Shown piece after piece: positions 44,497 to 58,044 of a stretch of 64,000 nucleotides of DNA. The notes beneath the pieces are model-generated. The model made no database searches. It saw only the letters and a program-made list of their open reading frames with translations, and had not been told where the DNA came from. Source of the stretch: Pterobdella sp. o SKG-2022 (Eukaryota > Annelida > Clitellata > Hirudinida > Piscicolidae); the NCBI GenBank assembly GCA_964035795.1, contig OZ038320.1, forward strand, positions 6,045,895 to 6,109,894, read 5' to 3'. The position numbers were made by a program, and so were the translations under genes. Numbering within the stretch: the stretch's first letter is position 1; the number at the start of each line of letters is the position of its first letter.

Positions 44497-47140
44497 TTTT
44501 TTCAACTCACAAAAAAATTCTCACTCAAAAACACTCATTTCAAAATTTTTTCAAGCCAAGTTGGTTAAGTTTGAAAAGCCTTTGAAGTTTTCACACGAAA
44601 GAGATGCGAATCCCAGTGTATGACACTTCGGGGTTTGAAATGTTTGGTGTTGTAAAAATATGGACAGTTTTGCTACTTTTAAGTGGATTATCCATTTAAT
44701 GTTTTTTATGCGCATTTTAATTTTTATTTTGAGAGACAAAGGATTTTGGAATTGCCAGAGAAACAAAAACTAGCACGCATTTAAAATATTCATTTGTTAA
44801 TCCTAGAACTTAGTTTTCACTACTCTTTAGTTGTTTATTTAAATGATTTTTTACTAACAGAAATTTTTTAAATTTTGAATAATCATTTAAAACTATAGGT
44901 TCAACTCATATAATAATTTTTTTATTCTTGAAAATAATTTGTGGTTTCTGAAAAGTAGGGAATTTTTGCAAATACCATCAGTATGCGTGGAGTAAATCAG
45001 TCTGCCAACAGAATTATTGATAGCTCTTATCTAATGAGAATCACTGGTAATTTTAATTTTTAATTTCTTACTTTCAATTTTTGTTGAGGTTTTTCTTGAA
45101 AATGTGTTTTATTCGCCTAATATTATTATTAGCTGAAAATAAATTAGCAAATACGAAGAAATCATATAAAATAAACTATCAAAACTTGACATAAATCCCA
45201 CACACATCATAATTTTAAGATAGAGCCGTCAGATTTTCAATTTTAGAAAACTTTAAATTGGCATCATAACTATTAAAAATGCAAAATTTTAATAGAATAT
45301 TGAGAATTTTTGTGTTTAGTGCTTCGGATAACCTTGAAAAGCTTCTGCACCATTCCAGTTTTAAATTTCAACTGAAAGTTTTTCTCGTTAAAAATTTTTG
45401 AGATTTTAAAAAAAAAGTTGTTATTCAGATGGTTTCATGACGGTAATAATGTATGTATATAGGTGAGGCGACTGTTAATCCCCCAGAAATGGGGTTTGGC
45501 TAGCACTATAGGTATGTTTCACAGAGCGCTTTTTGTGTACAAAAAAATCGCAACAGAAAGGAGTGAATTAATAACTATACTGCGTTTAAAAATAAATTTG
45601 AAAAAAAAGAAAACCACACTAATCTTTATTTGGAATCAAATTGACTTTCCCAATGTCATTTAAGTGTTTTTGTGAGACCCCAAGCTTTAACAATAAACTG
45701 AGATAGACTATGTTGGTTTTTCTATATAATAATACTAATAATACCGATAATTAAGAGATTTCAATAGTATTCAAACTAATGACTTCCAAGGCTATGTTGA
45801 TGCTTAATGATAGAGCACAGAAATAATGCAAGAAGAGATAATACAGAAGTTTTTTGAGACTTCAGTTAAAATTAAATAACTAAGACAAATGATAAATCAA
45901 GAATGGCAGCTCTCTGTTATCGATTGCTTCTAAGTTAGAAAAAAAGGATTTTTTTAAAAATTTCAATTTAAATACTATAAATGGTGGAGTGAATAGAAAA
46001 ATGTTGTTAACATTTGAAAGCATTATGCTTTGAAAGAAAATATCTAAATTGCTTGGAACTTTACTGCCAAGTTCACAATAGAGCTATGAAGGCATCATAA
46101 CTCAGAATAATTTTTGGCTTTAGTCCCTTAACAGTCTTTTTTAAATTCAGAGTCTATAAAAGGATAAGTTAAATTAGGTCATAAAAGTAGAAAGCAATGA
46201 AGGATAATCTTGCTATGTTACAATCAAGGTCCTGTCAAACTATTGGGTACCATGTGCCAACACATATCTTTTACAACACAATCAGGTGTGAAAAGCTTAG
46301 GTTAAAAAGAACAGTAGCTTAAATATGAGGATTTGTCTTGATTATTTCAGTAAAAAATTATTAAAGGCGATTTTAATGAAATACATTTTCATTAGTTTTA
46401 TGAAAATCTAGTTGGTTTCATAACTATTTCTTCATATGCTACCACACTACGTCAAATATAAATTTTCGTTATTGTTTATTTATTTCAAAGTGTGGAAACT
46501 TTTCTGTGGAGTCCACTTCATAAAAATTAAAAATTAAAAAAAATGGTTGGAACTTCGGAATTTTCTTTGAAATTAAAATTTATTTTTTTATATATTAAAA
46601 ATAAATATTCGGTTTATTCATTTCACTTTGAAATAAATCAAAAAGATTTTTTTGAGTAGTTTTGGCATGTATAATCTATAAAGTTTATATTTCAAACGTG
46701 AAATTTTTTAAAATAATTCAACTTTTAATGGACGTAACGTCGGTAAAAATTCTCTAAAAACAAATGAGAAGATGAAAAAGTGTGAGTAAGAGATGCAAGA
46801 ATGAAAAAAGAGTTAATTTCATAGAAAAACTTTCTCAACACAATGTGAGTTACTTCTCTGAGGACAAGTGGAAAAATCATAGAATAAATGTTTCAAACTT
46901 TTCTTACCTTTTTGTTTACAAGCATTTCATTTTGTTGGTGGAATTTTCACGCAAATTACATTTTCTTTTAATACGTCCGAATTTTTTCAAAGATTGAAAC
47001 TGAATAGTTTCAAATAAGGCAACAAAACATCTTATTTGTTAAAATGCCGAAAAGATCGAGTTAAACATGCAAGAATGCAGCGTCAAGTTGCATACAATAG
47101 CATTGGAGTGGAGGTGCTGTTTGAATAGTAACAAGGAGAA

Positions 47141-47244
47141 TTACCCTTTGAATTCCATTCCATGATACCTCTTGAGTTTCTTGCTAATCCTAACTATCTT
47201 TATATTTGGAAGTGCCCATGAATAAAATATCTCAGATTTATTGC
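47141..47244 (-). CDS. Probable terminal exon of an unrecognised gene
   Basis: The minus strand begins after TTCCAG at 47245 in phase 1 and encodes NKSEIFYSWALPNIKIVRIS and KKLKRYHGMEFKG before TAA (47141-47143). Its phase fits the donor of 49848-49981, which would be joined across an intron of about 2.6 kb. The basic C terminus gives no family clue. Confidence 0.45.
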
Positions 47245-49847
47245 CTGGAATAAAAAGAAATATATTCGAAAAGATTTTCTTAAAAGCAAATTTTTTCAAA
47301 AACTTACTCTCAATTATTCAGTTAAAAACGACAGTTTTAATTGGCTAAAAATTGAATATTCTCATAAAAATCTATTGAAAGCAGATATTAGCTGGCGTAA
47401 AAGATGAAAGAAATGGCGGAAAAATAATTAAAACTACTCTGACAATCTGCTCTACCTTTTATGCTTACACGACATTTTTTCTGTGCAATCCTTTTATTGT
47501 TGATAACATTTTCAATAGTTTCCTCACGACAATAACTTTTTTATGGAATTTAATAAAATCACAATTTATTTTTAGAAAAAAATTTTTTTGGATAATTATT
47601 TAATAATTTTTATGTTTTAACGTTTTTGAAGCAAACCTTGTTTGAAATCGTGCGCAGCACAAATCATATAAACACAATAGTCATAAATATGTTTTCGAAA
47701 ATTATGTACAAAAGAATAATTTTTAATTAGTTGAATAAAACAAAAAATTTTCTTCCACAACTCCGAATATCATAATTTTGTATTCATAATTCCCTATCTT
47801 CTGATGCACCATTCCTCGCAGACATGCAGTGGTAATGGAAAACTGTTTGGAAAATTTTTTGACAAAATTTTTCCCAACTTTCAAATTCAATTACAAAGTT
47901 AACAAGTTCAACCGAGAAGTTTTTTTACAGCAAAATTTCTATCTAGAGGATGTCATTAAAATTCAAAACCTGATTGGAAACTGCGCTGCTTGAGATTCAA
48001 GATTTAAAAAGCAACTTGTGAAAATGTTTTATATAAATATAAATTATGAGCATGAATTAAATAATGTAGAAATTCTAAACTATAAATTTCAGAAATATAA
48101 ATTATGAACTATAATATATAAAATATGAAGGGTAATATATAGGAAGATAAATTATAGAAATATAAATTATGATCTCTTATATATAAAGTACGAAAATTAA
48201 TATATAGAAATATAAATAATAAAAAAATTATTAATAAAATATAAATGATAAATACAATTGATATTTTCAAAACCAACCCCATAAAACCTACTAAGGAAAG
48301 ATCATATAAAACAACATCAAAAATTAAACTGTAAAAAATCAAAAACTTCATTTAAAACTATATATAAACTTCTTCAAAACAGCTGAAAAATTCTTTCGTT
48401 TTCATACATGGAATGGTATTTTACTTGCGTGTTGATCCAAGTATTGGTATAGTTTATTCAAACAAAACTCTGCGCTGAAATGAAGTCTATGCTTTCATCA
48501 GGGTTTGTTGTAAAACCATGAATGTGCCGTATTCAACGCCATGTCTAGTGAAGCGGAAGCTTATTGCACGATTTTAAAGAGTTTAGTTTTTAGTACGATA
48601 AAAGCACTCATAATTATAAAAAAATGTTTGTAAAATAACTTGTTAGTTTAAAAATTCAAAAAAGAATGTAAACAAAATAAGTTCAACATGCTTTAATACA
48701 TTCCATCGTAAACATCTTTGTTGCATTAGCGTGCAACAGAATTTTCTGGTCCCTAGAAACTCGTGTGTTTAATAAAATACTTTTCGACTATAATTTGACA
48801 ATGTAGTTTTTTTAACACTTCTTTCTATCTTGTTTAAAATAGATTTGTATTTATTGGACCAATGACGAAATGGAATTGAAAAACTCAAAAAAAAATTATT
48901 TTGAGTTTTATATTATCTTAGCTTTCCGACGTTGACAAGATATCATTATTTGAAACCATTACAGCTTAATTATTATGAACTTTAGAAGCTCAATAAAATA
49001 TTCAAGTATCATAGTCGGAAATTATTTTAATGTGCTCACCTTTCAAAAGGGCTCGTTATTGTTGAGCAAAATCCGTAAAAATTGTTGAAAATATGACATA
49101 AATTATATTCTATATCTATATTTCATGTTTTTTATTAATAATCTGTATAGTCTTAAATATATTTATATCAAATTATGTTATATATTTCATAAATAAAAAT
49201 CTTTTCGTAAAAACCTGATTAAATCAGTGAGCAAATATGCTTTGTGTCTGGCAATAGTCTGATACGACAACGCTCTCATAGCATTTTTGTATTCAATTAT
49301 ACCTTCAGCAAGCGTTTTATATTCTGAAGTAATCATTTAACTCACAAACTATTGTTTTAAATTGAACAATTTAAAAGTGAAAAAAATTGAAACATGAAAA
49401 TTGGAGAATACATTCCTAATTAAAAGAAATTATACTCTAGAATTTTTTTTAATGATGGGAAATGAAACGATATAAATATGGTGTGGTAAAAAAATGAATT
49501 AAAATAAAAGTATTTGGAATGAATGCGATGTATTGAAAAATATGTTTATACGAATCGGCAAAACGATTCTTCACAAATAAAACCCTCAAAAACATAGATA
49601 ACACAATATAAAACAACATAAGTAAACAACAATGGGCCGAAAATAATTAAACAAAAATATAATTACTGAAACACTAACAGAATCTACAAAAAAATTAGAG
49701 AAATAATAAAAAATATAATTTGAAAATTGAGAAAAAAAAACAATATAAACAACAAAAAAAAACAAAAACAATAAATAAAATTATTAAAAAAAATAAATAA
49801 AAAAAAAATATTAAAAAAAAAAAAAACAATAAAAACAACCAAAGTAC

Positions 49848-49981
49848 CTTTGTTTCTGGAGCACTGCATGGTGAACACCTTGTAATCCTCAAATTTGCCC
49901 CTCAACATCTCTGTGGCCACTTGGTCTTGACTGCACTTCAGTATCAGGTTCTGATAACATTCGTTCATTTTGTCCCATTCT
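49848..49981 (-). CDS. Probable internal exon of an unrecognised gene, joins 47141-47244
   Basis: The minus strand starts after GTGCAG (phase 2) and ends AAAG|GTACTT (phase 1). It encodes 45 residues: EWDKMNECYQNLILKCSQDQ, then VATEMLRGKFEDYKVFTMQC and SRNK. GC content is far above the flanking poly-A/AT sequence. The helical, Cys-containing sequence could be a small extracellular or BAR/spectrin-like helix, but I cannot assign a family. Preceding exons must lie at higher coordinates and were not found. Confidence 0.5.
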
Positions 49982-50790
49982 CTGCACGTGTTTTTATGGG
50001 TTTTTGTGGGGTTGTGTTTGTTTGTGTGTTTTTGTCTGTGTGTGTGACCTTGATCTAGACAGTGATTATAATATTTGGGTTAAAAATAAAGAATTGAATA
50101 GATAAATTTAACACCCTAAACAGATTATCATTTTCGTAATTAGATTAGTACGCCAAAAGAATAGCAGCCCCACCAACTAGCAGGCCGTTTCTTTCGTGCC
50201 TTATAACGTCATGCCCAGAACGAACGGTTGAAAGACTTGCAGTTTGACTCGGATTTTTGCTCCAAAAACTAAGCAATATTCATCACCATTAATTTCGAAT
50301 CAAAAACTTAATTACTAAGCACCACTAAGCTTTTATACTCTGATTTGAATCGTTTTTGTACAAGGCTAATTAAGTTGTGAACATCATTATTGTTTCAGTT
50401 TTATTATTGTCTTTCAGTTTTATTGATTTGAAATTATTAGTTATTTCCCATCAAATATTTTTTAGTTATAAAAACATTCTAAAAATAATTTTCTCAGAAA
50501 ATAACGTCATAAAATGATCGGAAAACACTGGAAGAGTGTTATAGTCTCAAAGCCTTTCATAGACAATCATAACTACTAGGCACATGAAACTCCGGAAGTT
50601 GCTCATTTCAAATTAAAATTTGAAATATAACCCAGTTTAAAAAAAGTTGATTGGATAATAAATAAACTAAATTAAAACTGCCATGATTGACAAGATAATG
50701 ATCTTCAGAGTAGGGAACGCCTTTTCCTATATAAATCTCTCAAAGTTTTGTTTTAATTAAAAGAAATTAAAAGTTGATGAATGCATTCAC

Positions 50791-50855
50791 CTTCATATAT
50801 GCGAGCCTTATATCCTTATGCAAACTTAGTACCCTGTCTTTAAGTTCAACTCCTT
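50791..50855 (-). CDS. Possible internal exon, unrecognised
   Basis: Minus strand with possible acceptor GAAAG at 50856 and donor AAG|GTGAAT at 50785-50790. It encodes GVELKDRVLSLHKDIRLAYM. The frame is also open further upstream (to about 50890). Its phase-0 donor does not match 49848-49981 directly, so at least one more exon, or a different gene, would be needed. Confidence 0.35.
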
Positions 50856-51087
50856 CTTTCATGGGTTCAAATAAGAATTCAACATAGCGGTTTGATGAAA
50901 TTTAGCGATTTTTTATTTTTTTGGCTGTTATGTATATAAACGAGCTTATTTTAATATATAAATTCTTATAACAAAGATTTTAGTTGAATTTAACAGATAA
51001 TTTAAGAAATTTTTTTATAATATATACATAAAACACAAACTAACACACAAACACTAATGATAATATGATATTCAAATGAAACGTCAG

Positions 51088-51203
51088 TTGAGTACGTGAT
51101 TTTAAATATAGAAAGTACTAAAGAAGGAAGCGGAGAAACGGCACTCGGAACTATAGAGACCAAACTAGAGCTTTTTATGCTTGGAAAACAGTGTGGCTTC
51201 TAA
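51088..51203 (+). CDS. Possible terminal exon on the plus strand, unrecognised
   Basis: After the acceptor ACGTCAG (51087) a 38-codon frame runs to TAA at 51201 (EYVILNIESTKEGSGETALG, then TIETKLELFMLGKQCGF). It is a GC-richer patch in AT-rich sequence. No partner exon is established. Confidence 0.25.
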
Positions 51204-51688
51204 AAACGCTGTAGCAGCTTAATAACTTCATCAAGCTCTTAAAGAAATAACCATGACGAAAGCTTAAAAATTTGAAAAATTCAGAAGTCTGAGTAGAATC
51301 ATGCTTAGTAGGGTTAATGATAATATGACCATTTTCGTTGTTGTATTGAAACACTTGAAACTGGTGCCATTAGGAGCAAACCACATAATGTGTTTAAACT
51401 TTTGAAGTTGACGCCAATATAATGATAGCACTGGCTATTGTATTGTAACCATAATGGCAACCCACTCATCTTTCTTGTATCGAATATTTTCCTTGATATA
51501 TACTCAAGGCTGCGACATTGTCATTTAATATTACTTTTTGAAGATTCGAAAAAAAAATTATGTATTATTTTTTTATTGGAAAAATAAGCGTATTTTAAAA
51601 GATTATAGTAGTAGTAGCTTCAGTTTTGATGAAATTAAAATTAAACCTTCAAAAAACCAATTTTTAAAAATGGAAGTTCTAGTTTGTC

Positions 51689-51866
51689 GGCCCGTATAGC
51701 TCAGTTGATAGAGATCAATTCTCTAAAGTTACCGGCTTCAATCTAGCATGGGCTGAGAATAAGCACCTGTTCCACAGTGTGTTTTCGCTACATTAAACTT
51801 GTAGCAAGCATTTTAATCTATAAAAAAAAACGTTTCATAAATACTGCATTACAACACATTACATAT
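51689..51866 (+). mobile_element. tRNA-derived SINE-like copy 2
   Basis: The tRNA-like head GCCCGTATAGCTCAGTTGAT has a consensus-like A box (TAGCTCAGTTG) and a decayed B box (GGCTTCAATC). The body and tail are shared with copy 1 (18483-18652): GCACCTGTTC, TTTTCGCTA, AAACGTTT, and an ACACATTACAT tail. Same orientation as copy 1. Confidence 0.68.
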
Positions 51867-52426
51867 AAAAAAAGCAGCTGAAAGAAGAACAGCTAAAATG
51901 AGACTATAAGTATTTTGATTCCAAAACGAGTTTTAAAAGATTCACCAAGTAAATACTCTAAACTAAATTTCAAATCTTTTCATTTTGTTTTTATATTAAT
52001 TTGTTTTTTCTAATTTCTATTTGTATTTATTAATCGTGTTTCCCAACTGTATTTTCTATTAAATTTCATACTGTAATCCCCAGTATTTCCACTGTATTTT
52101 TTTGTGTATTCCTCAAATGTATTCTCCAATTGTATTTTGATTTCAAACAAATGTATCGAAGGGTTTTTTATTGAGATTATTGCATGTGCTCAAAGAAAAC
52201 CTTTTTTATGTTTTACATGCGTCCTCAATTGGCTTTGCTCTTTCTATTTGTGCTAACTCATTGATTCCTGACTTTTTCTCGTTTTTTAGATTTTATTGTT
52301 CACAAAATTTATGAAAATAACTAGGCCAATCAAATTTTAAAAAACAAATTTTTTATATTTAATAATAAAAATAGTGATGAAGATAATAATACTCATCATC
52401 ATCATCATCACCCTCACCATCATCAG

Positions 52427-52522
52427 CCCGGCAAAAGAACCCACCTTCTCGTGGTGCCGGGTGTGCACTCTAACAGGAGTTTCGAAGAGGTTCTAAGCCA
52501 CGTCAGCTTCCAACCACAAAGC
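52427..52522 (+). CDS. Possible exon, weakly doublecortin-like
   Basis: Acceptor CATCAG at 52426, donor AGC|GTTTTG at 52523, exactly 32 codons in phase 0 at both ends. It encodes KRTHLLVVPGVHSNRSFEEV and LSHVS. The V-x-P...RSFEEVL pattern resembles the middle of a doublecortin domain, but one exon is not enough to assign the family. Confidence 0.3.
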
Positions 52523-53079
52523 GTTTTGAAAATTCATTTTTTATTTGTCACTGCTCACCAAAAATCATAAACAACTCGAAGCTACAAGTTTCTCTCAGTA
52601 CTCGCTCCAAAGAGTGCCAAAAGAATTTTTGGAAGTTGGCGCTCAACAACTACAACAACAATCACCATCATCATCATCACCACCACCACTACTACCCCAT
52701 CATTATCATACCCATAAAACAATAAATAATAAACTAAAAAACACAATAAAATGATGTTTTTTTTTGTAGAATGAAAATACTCTTAAAGCCAATCTAAATC
52801 TTATTGAATCAATAAAAGTGAATAGAGCAAGAATGGCCCTTTAATATTGAAAGAGCTTAAGATATGTAATGTCATCAAAATTTCATTTCAAGTCCCTATC
52901 ATATCTTTGAGTTATTTGTTGAAATGTTTAAAGCACTCGTTAAGATGAAGCTAACATTGGTAGTTGATGCTTGTTAGTGCTTGTGTGCTCTTTCATGTGT
53001 TATTATCTTTATTGATTGTTTCTGTATTATAATTGTTTCTGTTATTGAATTTGTTCTGTATTATAAAACTGTCAAAATA

Positions 53080-53145
53080 TTTGATTATATATATATATTT
53101 TATATATATATTATATGCGCGGATTATATATATATAATACTAAGA
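53080..53145. repeat. (TA)n tracts
   Basis: Three TA runs separated by short spacers, including a TATATATAT...ATATATATA inverted arrangement. Confidence 0.85.
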
Positions 53146-53325
53146 ACACGGTATTTGGTACTTTTCAGAAAAGCTCAAGATACCTCAAAAAAAACTTTTT
53201 TTTCGGTTTTTTTATTTCAATTTAAAAAATTTATTTTGAACTTGAAAAATAAATTTTTTACAAAATTTCATTTATTTTTTGAATAATCAAACTTAATTTT
53301 TTTTCAATTAATTTTTTTTTTAAAT

Positions 53326-53391
53326 TTGGTAATCAATTGCAAAGATTTGGAAGTCAATTTCAAAGATTTGGTAAGCAATTGCTAAGATTTT
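53326..53391. repeat. 21-bp tandem repeat, three copies
   Basis: Three imperfect copies of TTTGGTAATCAATTGCAAAG-type units, each ending in AAGA. Confidence 0.8.
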
Positions 53392-54051
53392 GAATTGAAT
53401 TGAAAAACCCTATATTACTCATAGATTATTTTTATCTGTACTATTATTATCTATTTGCCAATATTTAGATTACCCTTGTTGTTATTAAGCTTTAATCGCT
53501 AAATAAATGACAAAATAGTTTAATTATAACAATAAAAAATTTAAAAATTACATTACACTATATGCAAGAACACAACTGAAATCATCAAGCTTTACTCAGT
53601 TGATTTTCAATTTTTGCTTGGGTATGCAAAAATACACTATCAAGCAATAGGAACAATAGAAAAACTGAAGAAAAATTACGGGCTGTGATCGAACTATAGA
53701 AAAACATAAAATTATAATGGATAGAACTTACTTTGAGTGGAATAAAAAATGATCTGAAATCCGATTGCTACAGTGGGAGAAAAAAAACTACGCCCAAGTA
53801 GCGAATTATTGCAAGAAAAAATTTTATTTAAAAAATAAATTTTTAACTACTAACTGGGCAAAAAAATTTGAAAGATCTTGAAAAAGATAAGAAATAAATA
53901 AAATTGAGAATAAAAAATGAATATAATCATAATAATAATTGAATAAAAACCGTAATAATAAAAAAAAAATAATAATTAAAAAAAAAAAAAAAATTGTAAT
54001 AAACAATCAAAATATGAACAAAAAAAACAACAAATATTTAAAAAATTGCAG

Positions 54052-54147
54052 CAACTGCGCATTAAAAACAAGGCGTGGAATGAAATTTATAAATCATGGA
54101 AGGCAATTACGATTATATACAAAAAAATACAGAATAGGGAGTTATGA
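54052..54147 (+). CDS. Possible terminal exon on the plus strand
   Basis: After ATTGCAG (54051) a 31-codon frame, QLRIKNKAWNEIYKSWKAIT then IIYKKIQNREL, ends in TGA. It is amphipathic and basic. The acceptor phase 0 would fit the donor of 52427-52522, but nothing else links them. Confidence 0.25.
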   Translation, partial: QLRIKNKAWNEIYKSWKAITIIYKKIQNREL

Positions 54148-54430
54148 ATGGGATTCTACCTGAGTTTTGAGGAGGGCTTTGTTGTAAATTGACAAAACTT
54201 TTTATTGAAGGGCTGGTTAGTTGTTGGTGAGAAGATAAAAGAGTAACAAGGGATGTGTTTATTGTTATATGTGTAAGAAAAACACTGAAAGACAATGTGG
54301 CACGTTTTAGACAGAAAATAAATAGAAACGACAGAATATAACAAAGATAAAAGAATGGTAAAAATGTAGGTAAAAAATTTGAAAACTGCTTTGAAATGAT
54401 CGGCTGGATAATAGTTTTTAAAAACACCTT

Positions 54431-54657
54431 AAACCATAAACACAACAATATCATGAACACAACAACAACATGAACACAACAAAACCATTGAAACCACAAC
54501 ATCATGAACACCACAACATCGTGAACACAACAATATCATGAACACAACAAAATTTTCAAAACCACAACATCATGAACACCACAACATCATGAACACAACA
54601 ATATCATGAACACAACAAAATCTTTAAAACCACAACATCATGAACACAACATCGTGA
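54431..54657. repeat. Minisatellite, ACAACATCATGAACAC-type units
   Basis: About 13 imperfect units of 15-18 bp (variants CACAACAATATCATGAA, CACAACATCATGAACAC), some grouped into higher-order blocks with AAAACC. No coding role evident. Confidence 0.88.
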
Positions 54658-55367
54658 AACATTTCATGATGAAGTTAAACTCAAAAAAAATTAGTTTTTG
54701 AAAAATAGATAAAAATGAGAGCTGCTCAGTTTTGAAGTTCTTAACAAGGTATACTTAAGTGTCACCGAACTGAAGACCGGATGCACTACTGCTACTACTA
54801 AACATGGCAGTTTTTGTGAATTATTTTCAAATAATTTTGTAATTCGTTTCTCATTTATGTGAATTCTTTCATGAATGTACAATATACATACTTTTTATTT
54901 ATATACTTAGAAAACGTGTGAGAAATTTATTGAAAAAATAAAAAAAACAAAAATTATATAAAGCCTAGCTTTAACGCCAAATGATAAAAGGCTTGAGAAG
55001 TTGGATATGTTTAAAAGTGAAACAACATCATTTCCATGTTATTGAACGGGGATCATCGAGACATCTGATAAGTGCAGGCTTTTCAGTTATAGTAATAACT
55101 GTTATATTTAGTGATAGCTGCTATTTGGCCAGATTTTTTATATTTTTATTGGGTATGTACTTGTGTTTTTTGAGTCGTTTAGAGATTCAGAGTTTTGACA
55201 GAGTATTACTGGCTATTATTGATGGGAAGTCAGGACGAAATAGTCATTTATGTAGCGCTTCACAAATTAGAAACATAGATTTAAAGAGGAAATGGTTAAA
55301 AGTTGTACTACTTGCTGAAACTGCAACTACATACTATGTCATTCATCATACCTCTTTGGGGTTTTAA

Positions 55368-57940
55368 GCCCTTAAATGAAATATGACCTGATACATACAT
55401 GCAAACATAGTTACGCAAATCTACAAACGCACATACGTAAAAATATACACATACATGAATTATTTAGCTTTTTGTGTGTTTGGCTTTATCAATATTGGAC
55501 TTGAAAAGCAAAAAAAAAAAATAAAAAGAAAAAAACACTTGAGCATAATTTCAAATCCATCTACACAAAGTTAAAGATATTTATATGTATTGCTACGAAA
55601 CACACATACAAACACACACACACAAACGCACGCACGCTCAAGCTCTTTTGTTCTCTAGGGGTTTTTCCTAATACAGTCAGAAATACAAGCAAAATGCCTT
55701 TTACACAAACCTATTTACTTCTCTTTCAATATTAAGCTGCCAATGCAGTACTGAAGTGAGCTTCAACTCTGTGAAGGATTTGGTTTGTTCCGTTTTGAAG
55801 GGGTTTTCAATTGTTTATTTTTAAAATTGATTTTTTAAAATTATATTTTTAAAATAATTTTTTATTGATTTTTATATTTTTCAGTAAATTATTTTGCTTT
55901 ACTCATTAAACTCTCTTAATGATAATTGAATAGTATAATTATTTGAGGTTCATAATAAAATTTTTCATTAGGATCGATAGCTCGAAGCTGAGTCTAAATG
56001 AATTTAAAAACGCGCCAATACTAGTTTTCCATACATTAGTCGCGTTTGACATTTGGTAATAACTTCACAACTTAGTAAAATTATAGGAAATCAATTACCA
56101 TAACAATATTCAAATCATTAATATAGTACCAAAAACACAAACCACCAAAAGCTGTAAACATTCAAAACTGAAAAGCTTTTTTAACAATTGTTCAACTTTG
56201 AAGAGAGAACGAATAGTTATATAATAAAAAAAAATTTTGCAAATAATTTTCATCACAAGTGGAGTTCATAAGGTGTGGCTCTAGTGTATTTCGTTATGTG
56301 AGAGACAGTATTATGGGTATGAGTTAATTAGAGATGGATAGTTATGCCTATACAAAACTATACAAAACATACATAAGATGTCTCTGAATAGTTATGCCTT
56401 ATGATTAGTATAAGGCGATATCATAACATATTGAGGTGTTGTGTGAGAGTGTTTGTGAAGTATTAAAATATAAATGCAATGGAGAGTTAAAAGGTGAAGA
56501 GGGATTAAAACATATAAAGTTGATATACATAGAAGTATTTTAAGATAGAATAACTTCGAGACATAGAGAATTATTTCAACATCGAATGTTCTATGAAATC
56601 CCTCACTGCGGTAAAATTAAACAAATTTTCAAAGTGTTTAAATACATGAAGTTTCTCTATTTGCTTAAAAATCATCATTAATTTTTATAATTGTTTTCTA
56701 GCAGCAAAAGAAAAACTTCAAGTTTTAGATTAAAAAACTAGAAAGGCACTTGAAAAATGCAAAATTACAAATTATTAAAGAATAATATAATATGGAATAT
56801 AATGACTAGTATCTTCTAGATAAAACTTGAATTTTGAAGATCGTCTTTACTTCAAAACTCTGCTTTTTCGTGAAAAACTGTTCAATCTTCAACAAAAACC
56901 AAACCGCCATTTAATGAAAATGGGCATTGCTTTGAAAATATTTCACAAAACTGAGTGTGTTTTGAGCGAACTAAAAGTGTGGTAGTAGTTGCGATGACGA
57001 ATAGGAAAATGAATTAAAAAATTTTTATTTTAAAAAAATATATAAAATAATAAAAATGAAAGAAAAAACATTCAAAAACATTTCATACCGAAACATGATA
57101 TCAATATGTGACATATTAACAAAACTTTTTTGTGGAATATTATATAAAAATCGCATTATAAAAATGCCCATAAATACTATTTGAAAACCTTTCAAATGAG
57201 AATCCTAATCATTTTCATTTGATAACTGGTAGGTACTGAGAATGATAATGTATTTTGCACGCTAAAGCTTGTTTTCAGCATTATAAGCTTTGTTTTGCGC
57301 TGTGATAGCATGAAAATGTCACTTTGTTTAGTATGCCTATCAATGGAATATATAGGAATCATAATATAATATCTGAAATATGATTTGATACCTTAACTAG
57401 GGCTTTATACTTAAATTATGATTTAGTATTTAGGTTATGTACAAGCTCTAAATTATGACATAATAGTTAAATTCTAAAATAATATCTGAATTTAACTTAA
57501 AATCTGAATAAGTGATTTTATGAAGTTCGAGTTGAGACAATTCAAAAATTTATTTATTGATCGATAATCCTTCAATTTTTGATGCAAACTTGTTATATAA
57601 TGCTAGTAACCTCCCGTTTAAAAGAGTTATCAAAAAAAGTGCCATATTATATGCTTCTGATAATATGTGAATGAGACCATAATGGTTGAAATATGTGATA
57701 AATTATACATGATAAAATATGTATAAAAATCAAATAGATTTTAATCAACAGTACATAATCATATCTAAAATTATAAAAATAAAGATAAAAAATACCGAAA
57801 AATTATCAAATAATGGAAATTACCATAAATTATCATTATAACATTAATATAACTAATAAAGTAATGGTGAATGGTGTCATAATGAATGGTGTTATAGAAA
57901 TAAATAACAATCATTGAAAAATATCAATAAAAAAATAAGG
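55368..57940. other. Gene-poor AT-rich sequence
   Basis: Nothing I would call a gene. A short plus-strand frame near 55739-55800 (CQCSTEVSFNSVKDLVCS) is exon-sized but lacks convincing splice sites. A CA/CG-rich patch sits at about 55605-55640. Confidence 0.5.
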
Positions 57941-58044
57941 AATGTTAATATATAATAAAATAAGAAAATTTCATAATAAAAAATATCATAAAAAACGCGT
58001 CAGAACAATTGTTGACCGACTGTATATGCATATGCCAATAGAGG

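Noticed and set aside
50140..50245. GC-richer patch with short open frames on both strands
   Set aside because: No convincing splice sites and no recognisable protein; it may be an unrelated repeat fragment.
54981..55367. 128-codon plus-strand ORF with a hydrophobic segment
   Set aside because: It starts in AT-rich sequence with no splice, promoter or family support. Composition looks like a chance frame, so I did not call it a gene.
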